The notes under the pieces: generated by a model
Told to the model about the DNA's origin: nothing
What the model saw: the letters and a program-made list of their open reading frames with translations, nothing else
Databases searched by the model: none
In this document: piece by piece, positions 23,308-25,697 of the stretch
How positions within the stretch are numbered: the first letter of the stretch is position 1
Layout: each line of letters opens with the position of its first letter
Position numbers and translations under genes: made by a program
Origin: a virus
Reading direction: 5' to 3' (one strand)
Length of the DNA stretch: 25,697 bases
Virus record (IMG/VR): IMGVR_UViG_3300037042_001087
Span: 1 to 25,697 of that record

Positions 23308-23817
23308 TTATGCCGCCGGATTGCGCCAGTCAGGGAAGTCATCCTCATCGACCACGCCGTCGCCATTAGCGTCATAGCGCAGGTCGTTCCGGTACTTTTC
23401 CCAAGGGGCCATATCATCGTCATCGTCGTCGTTGTCTTCCACAATCGGCTCTTCGTGAGACACAACGGGGTTTGATGTTACTGGGTGAGACACAACAGGC
23501 TCAGGCTCTGGCTCAGGTGCAGGCTCAGTCAGTTCCAGTGGCTCTTCGGGCTTCTTGTCACGCGCATTGGCGTTGAGGCTCAGGCCGCCCAGCAGACCGA
23601 CAAAGGCACCGATGACCATGTTGAAGGCTGGGCCGACGATCTCGAACACCTTGTCGCTGTCCACGACAGTGTCAGGAACGAACAGTCCGATGACCAGAGC
23701 GGCCACGACCACAAGCACGACGCAGGCCAGCGTCACGACGGCGGTGCGGATCGTGAACTCGACCGTGTCCTCGATGCCCTCGCGGTTGCTCTCCAACTTA
23801 TCCCAGAAGCTCATCAT
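23308..23817 (-). CDS. Holin-like two-TM protein with acidic linker and C-terminal EF-hand
   Basis: The 169-residue protein has two TM segments (about 25-48, TLACVVLVVVAALVIGLFV; about 61-80, MVIGAFVGLLGGLSL). These are followed by a Pro/Glu repeat linker, a VSHPVTSNPVVSHEEP duplication and a run of seven Asp. Residues 149-160 read DANGDGVVDEDD, a full EF-hand loop with ligands at positions 1, 3, 5, 9 and 12. The TM half resembles the adjacent 95-residue protein, so the pair looks like a duplication. The ATG lies inside the end of that gene (20-base overlap) behind AAGGAAG. A Ca2+-responsive holin or envelope protein is inferred. Confidence 0.78.
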   Translation of the reverse strand: MMSFWDKLESNREGIEDTVEFTIRTAVVTLACVVLVVVAALVIGLFVPDTVVDSDKVFEIVGPAFNMVIGAFVGLLGGLSLNANARDKKPEEPLELTEPAPEPEPEPVVSHPVTSNPVVSHEEPIVEDNDDDDDDMAPWEKYRNDLRYDANGDGVVDEDDFPDWRNPAA

Positions 23818-24085
23818 CTTCTTCCTTCTCTGGCTTCTTCGGCTTCGTCTCGCCGCTGCCCTGTCCTGCCATCAACCCAGCCAATGCTCCGACGATGAAT
23901 GTCGCAATCGGGTTGATCAGCTTAAAAAACTCCGCGTCGTTAGGTGCCTGCCCATCCATCGGCTGTGAAACGAATATGAGCGAGTATAGCACAGTCGCGA
24001 CGATAAACATAAGGGTCACCGACAGCACGACGCCGACGATGAAGCGGAGCAGTTCCTCTGGCGTCCATTCTCTAGTGGGTTTCAT
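23798..24085 (-). CDS. Holin-like two-TM membrane protein (95 aa)
   Basis: I prefer the ATG at 24083-24085, which has AGGTGAGGA just upstream; a GTG at 24094 would add three residues. TM1 is about residues 14-38 (FIVGVVLSVTLMFIVATVLY), TM2 about 58-76 (NPIATFIVGALAGLMAG). The C-terminal tail is charged (KPKKPEKEEDDELL). Small size, two TM helices and a charged tail are holin features. It overlaps the lipoprotein gene by 14 bases and the EF-hand protein gene by 20. Its second TM and linker match those of the EF-hand protein (NPIATFIVGALAGL against GPAFNMVIGAFVGL). Confidence 0.75.
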   Translation of the reverse strand: MKPTREWTPEELLRFIVGVVLSVTLMFIVATVLYSLIFVSQPMDGQAPNDAEFFKLINPIATFIVGALAGLMAGQGSGETKPKKPEKEEDDELLG

Positions 24086-24251
24086 TTTCCTCACCTGTCG
24101 TCACCAGATATTCGGTGCAATAGCCTGAAGCCACGCAGCCGGGCTTCTGGCACTCTGCCGCTTTCCAATTCTCTGGATCTTGGCAGTAGTACCGGAAGCG
24201 GTCCTTGCACCCAGACAGCAGCAGAAGCGCTACGATAAGGGCCACCTTCAT
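24072..24251 (-). CDS. Cysteine-rich small lipoprotein (59 aa)
   Basis: The signal peptide MKVALIVALLLLSGC carries a clear lipobox (LSGC, with C15 as the lipidated Cys). The mature 45 residues begin KDRFRYYCQDPENW and have four more Cys (23, 34, 39, 45), enough for two disulfides in the periplasm. This DRFRY.CQDPENW type is one I know from aquatic phages, usually near lysis genes, without an assigned role. As an outer-membrane lipoprotein it could be an o-spanin or an exclusion factor. It starts two bases beyond the stop of the XhlA-like gene and overlaps the holin-like gene by 14 bases. Confidence 0.82.
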   Translation of the reverse strand: MKVALIVALLLLSGCKDRFRYYCQDPENWKAAECQKPGCVASGYCTEYLVTTGEENETH

Positions 24252-24252
24252 G

Positions 24253-24420
24253 TCAGTTCACCTTGAGCGCAATCGTTGCCAGTAGGCCGATGATGCCTCC
24301 TGCGCAGCCAATCATGACCGCCTCGAGGCGCTTGATGCGCAGGATGGTCTCGCGCCAGCGTTCGGCGCAAACCGCCTCGTGCGTGTCCAGACGGGCGTCA
24401 ACGTCTTTTACTGTAGCCAT
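24253..24420 (-). CDS. Small tail-anchored membrane protein, XhlA-like (55 aa)
   Basis: The product has an N-terminal charged helix (MATVKDVDARLDTHEAVCAE, then RWRETILRIKRLE) and a C-terminal TM segment (VMIGCAGGIIGLLATIAL). That layout matches XhlA/haemolysin-type phage lysis proteins, which associate with the membrane and the holin. ATG at 24420 shares a base with the stop of the preceding gene (TAATG). The stop lies one base before the lipoprotein ATG. Two Cys are present. The role is inferred from topology and location only. Confidence 0.72.
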   Translation of the reverse strand: MATVKDVDARLDTHEAVCAERWRETILRIKRLEAVMIGCAGGIIGLLATIALKVN

Positions 24421-24782
24421 TATTTGAGGTTCCGCAGCTTGTAGATGGTGGAGAGATATACACCTGTCAGGGTATCAATCAGGTTAGCGACAGCCCGATT
24501 GCCCTGACAGATGTCCTCGTGATGCTCTTCAATCCACGCAGCGTCGGCCTCGAGGAGGGACAGAATGTCGCTGTTCGTGTCCGTTGGCGCGGGGATGTTG
24601 CCGATCAGCTCGAATGCGCCCTGATAGGCCTCGACGAGGTCGTCGATGGCCTCGATGATCTCGTCGTAGAAGGTGCCCAGCGCCATGTGCTTGGCGAAGC
24701 TGCCTGTGCCGGTCGCACGCCAGTGCTGGAAGTGAGCGCAGTTGCGGGCGTAGAAGACCCGACTGATTAGCTGTTCGATCAT
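24420..24782 (-). CDS. Ferritin-like/Dps-like small phage protein (DUF5856-like)
   Basis: I take the ATG at 24780-24782, six bases after AAGGAG (24789-24794); the longer frame from 24920 would run into the LamG gene. The 120-residue helical product reads RVFYARNCAHFQHWRATG near the start, then ALGTFYDEIIEAIDDLVEAYQG. That His/Asp/Glu spacing is what I remember for DUF5856, a family with Dps-like helical folds in phages. The residues could bind metal, but iron storage is unproven. It sits between the LamG adhesin and the membrane-protein cluster. It ends with TAA overlapping the next ATG. Confidence 0.75.
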   Translation of the reverse strand: MIEQLISRVFYARNCAHFQHWRATGTGSFAKHMALGTFYDEIIEAIDDLVEAYQGAFELIGNIPAPTDTNSDILSLLEADAAWIEEHHEDICQGNRAVANLIDTLTGVYLSTIYKLRNLK

Positions 24783-24792
24783 GTTGGTCTCC

Positions 24793-25697
24793 TTAGTAAG
24801 TCGGGAACGCCTGCGTTGGCGGCGTAAAGGTTGTGGTGTAGCGAGCAATGCCAGCGGTAACCCGCAGGTCGTCAATGTAGCCGTTGAAATAGCCCTGAGC
24901 GCCGTCCCAGTTACCGCCACCTACGAAAGTCCCGCTGTAGCCCCAGTTGAAAGTTGCGCCAGATGATACGGTTGCGTTTGCCACCTGAGTGCCATTGCGG
25001 AACATCTTGACCGAAGTACTGCTATCGCGGACGATTGCTAGGTGGTACCAAGTGCCAGTGCTGTTGGTTACGTTGGCAACCAAAAGGGCACTATTGCCTG
25101 CGGACGGACTACTCCAACCCGAGCTACCCCAAGCGATCACAAACTTATCATTGTACGAAGCATTGTCTGAATTGCTGGCCGTCAGGGCAAGCGCATCTGT
25201 CGTGAAACTTCCACGGTTGTTACCGAAGACCAGCGGGTAATTTGTGGTGCGCGTAGAGACGTAAACCCAGCATTCAATGGTCCAGTTGCCAGTGCCGAAA
25301 TTCATGCTGGTCGCACTGGGCATGAATAAGTTGTCTCCGCTCCCATCGAAATACACCGACGATCCGCCGAACTTCGACACCGCTGTGCTGACCTGCGCGT
25401 TACCGACAGTCTCCATGTCGTTGATCGCCGTCGCATCGTATGCGCCAGCGTTCATGCCGTTGAGCAGGAGAACCGTGTTTGGGGTTGGTGTTACTGGGGC
25501 GGTCGGCGGGGTGAAGTTGGCGGTGTAAACGGCAGTGCCATTGACGGCTCTGAGATCGGTGATGTAACCGGGGAAATAATAGCCCGCCCCGTCGCGTATG
25601 GCACCGATAAGCTGTGAAGCTGCGTTAGCGTTAATTGATGTGGTAACGCCGGACCACGAAGTGTCGAGAACCCCGTTTACAAAGATACGAAGCGTCC
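24793..25697 (-). CDS. LamG-domain (concanavalin A-like) adhesin, partial at its N-terminus
   Basis: The frame is open through the right edge, so the start is missing; 300 residues are visible. The edge carries the end of one LamG domain (RIFVNGVLDTSWSG, GYITDLRAVNGTAVYT), then a Thr/Pro linker (FTPPTAPVTPTPNTVLLL). A full second domain follows, with KFGGSSVYFDGSGDNL, NWTIECWVYVS, WYHLAIVRDSS and GYIDDLRVTAGIARYT. The two ends are clearly homologous, so the domains are tandem copies. LamG domains bind glycans or proteins, and in phages they are usually in tail fibres or decoration proteins. An internal ATG at 25453-25455 is not needed as the start. Confidence 0.85.
   Translation of the reverse strand, partial: TLRIFVNGVLDTSWSGVTTSINANAASQLIGAIRDGAGYYFPGYITDLRAVNGTAVYTANFTPPTAPVTPTPNTVLLLNGMNAGAYDATAINDMETVGNAQVSTAVSKFGGSSVYFDGSGDNLFMPSATSMNFGTGNWTIECWVYVSTRTTNYPLVFGNNRGSFTTDALALTASNSDNASYNDKFVIAWGSSGWSSPSAGNSALLVANVTNSTGTWYHLAIVRDSSTSVKMFRNGTQVANATVSSGATFNWGYSGTFVGGGNWDGAQGYFNGYIDDLRVTAGIARYTTTFTPPTQAFPTY

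Noticed and set aside
1-25697. tRNA genes, CRISPR arrays, insertion sequences, integrase or attachment sites
   Set aside because: I saw no cloverleaf with a TTCGA-type T-loop, no regularly spaced repeats, and no transposase or integrase motif. This was reading by eye, so tRNAscan and a CRISPR finder would be needed to be certain.

Overview
The window is a piece of a tailed bacteriophage genome with podovirus-like morphology genes, either a free phage or an assembled viral contig. It has two blocks of tightly packed, convergent genes. The DNA is G+C-rich. A GapR/DUF2312-type protein sits inside the replication block; this nucleoid protein is characteristic of Alphaproteobacteria, so I infer an alphaproteobacterial host. 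No integrase, tRNA, CRISPR array, insertion sequence, terminase, portal or major capsid gene is visible. The missing packaging and capsid genes could lie outside the window, probably to the right and upstream of the minus-strand operon.

Left block, plus strand, about 1-8848: DNA metabolism. In order it holds a coiled-coil protein tail, an unknown protein, a DUF2800 Cas4/RecB-like nuclease, a DUF2815 single-strand DNA-binding protein, a GapR homologue, and then a 139-base regulatory gap with a large inverted repeat. After the gap come a small helix-turn-helix protein, a DNA cytosine-5 methyltransferase, a long second reading frame lying inside that methyltransferase, a family A DNA polymerase with 3'-5' exonuclease, a VRR-NUC nuclease, two unknown small proteins separated by a TTCG-loop hairpin, an SNF2-type helicase, a Zn-ribbon/DUF3310-like protein and a 52-codon gene. 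DUF2800, DUF2815, PolA, VRR-NUC and SNF2 helicase form a recurring phage replication/recombination cassette.

Right block, minus strand, read from 25697 down to 8841: virion and lysis genes. First comes a LamG-domain adhesin open at the window edge, then a ferritin-like small protein (DUF5856-like), then a run of very small membrane proteins: an XhlA-like protein, a cysteine-rich lipoprotein, two related holin-like proteins (one with a C-terminal EF-hand) and a one-TM protein. A GH19 endolysin and another one-TM protein follow. Next are a head-tail adaptor, a tail fibre, a glycine-rich-domain tail protein, a nozzle-like protein, a 77-aa protein and five probable internal/ejection proteins. The last of these joins a histone-H1-like Lys/Ala stretch to a DUF7178-like domain.

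Many gene junctions are TAATG/TGATG or ATGA/GTGA overlaps, which points to translational coupling. The two blocks meet tail to tail with stop codons overlapping by 8 bases and no terminator between them. The longest gene-free stretch is 2655-2793; no gap exceeds 300 bases. The observations I rate highest are the methyltransferase/second-frame overlap (3211-4050), the phage GapR next to a large dyad, the DUF7178-like virion protein, and the EF-hand on a holin-like membrane protein.
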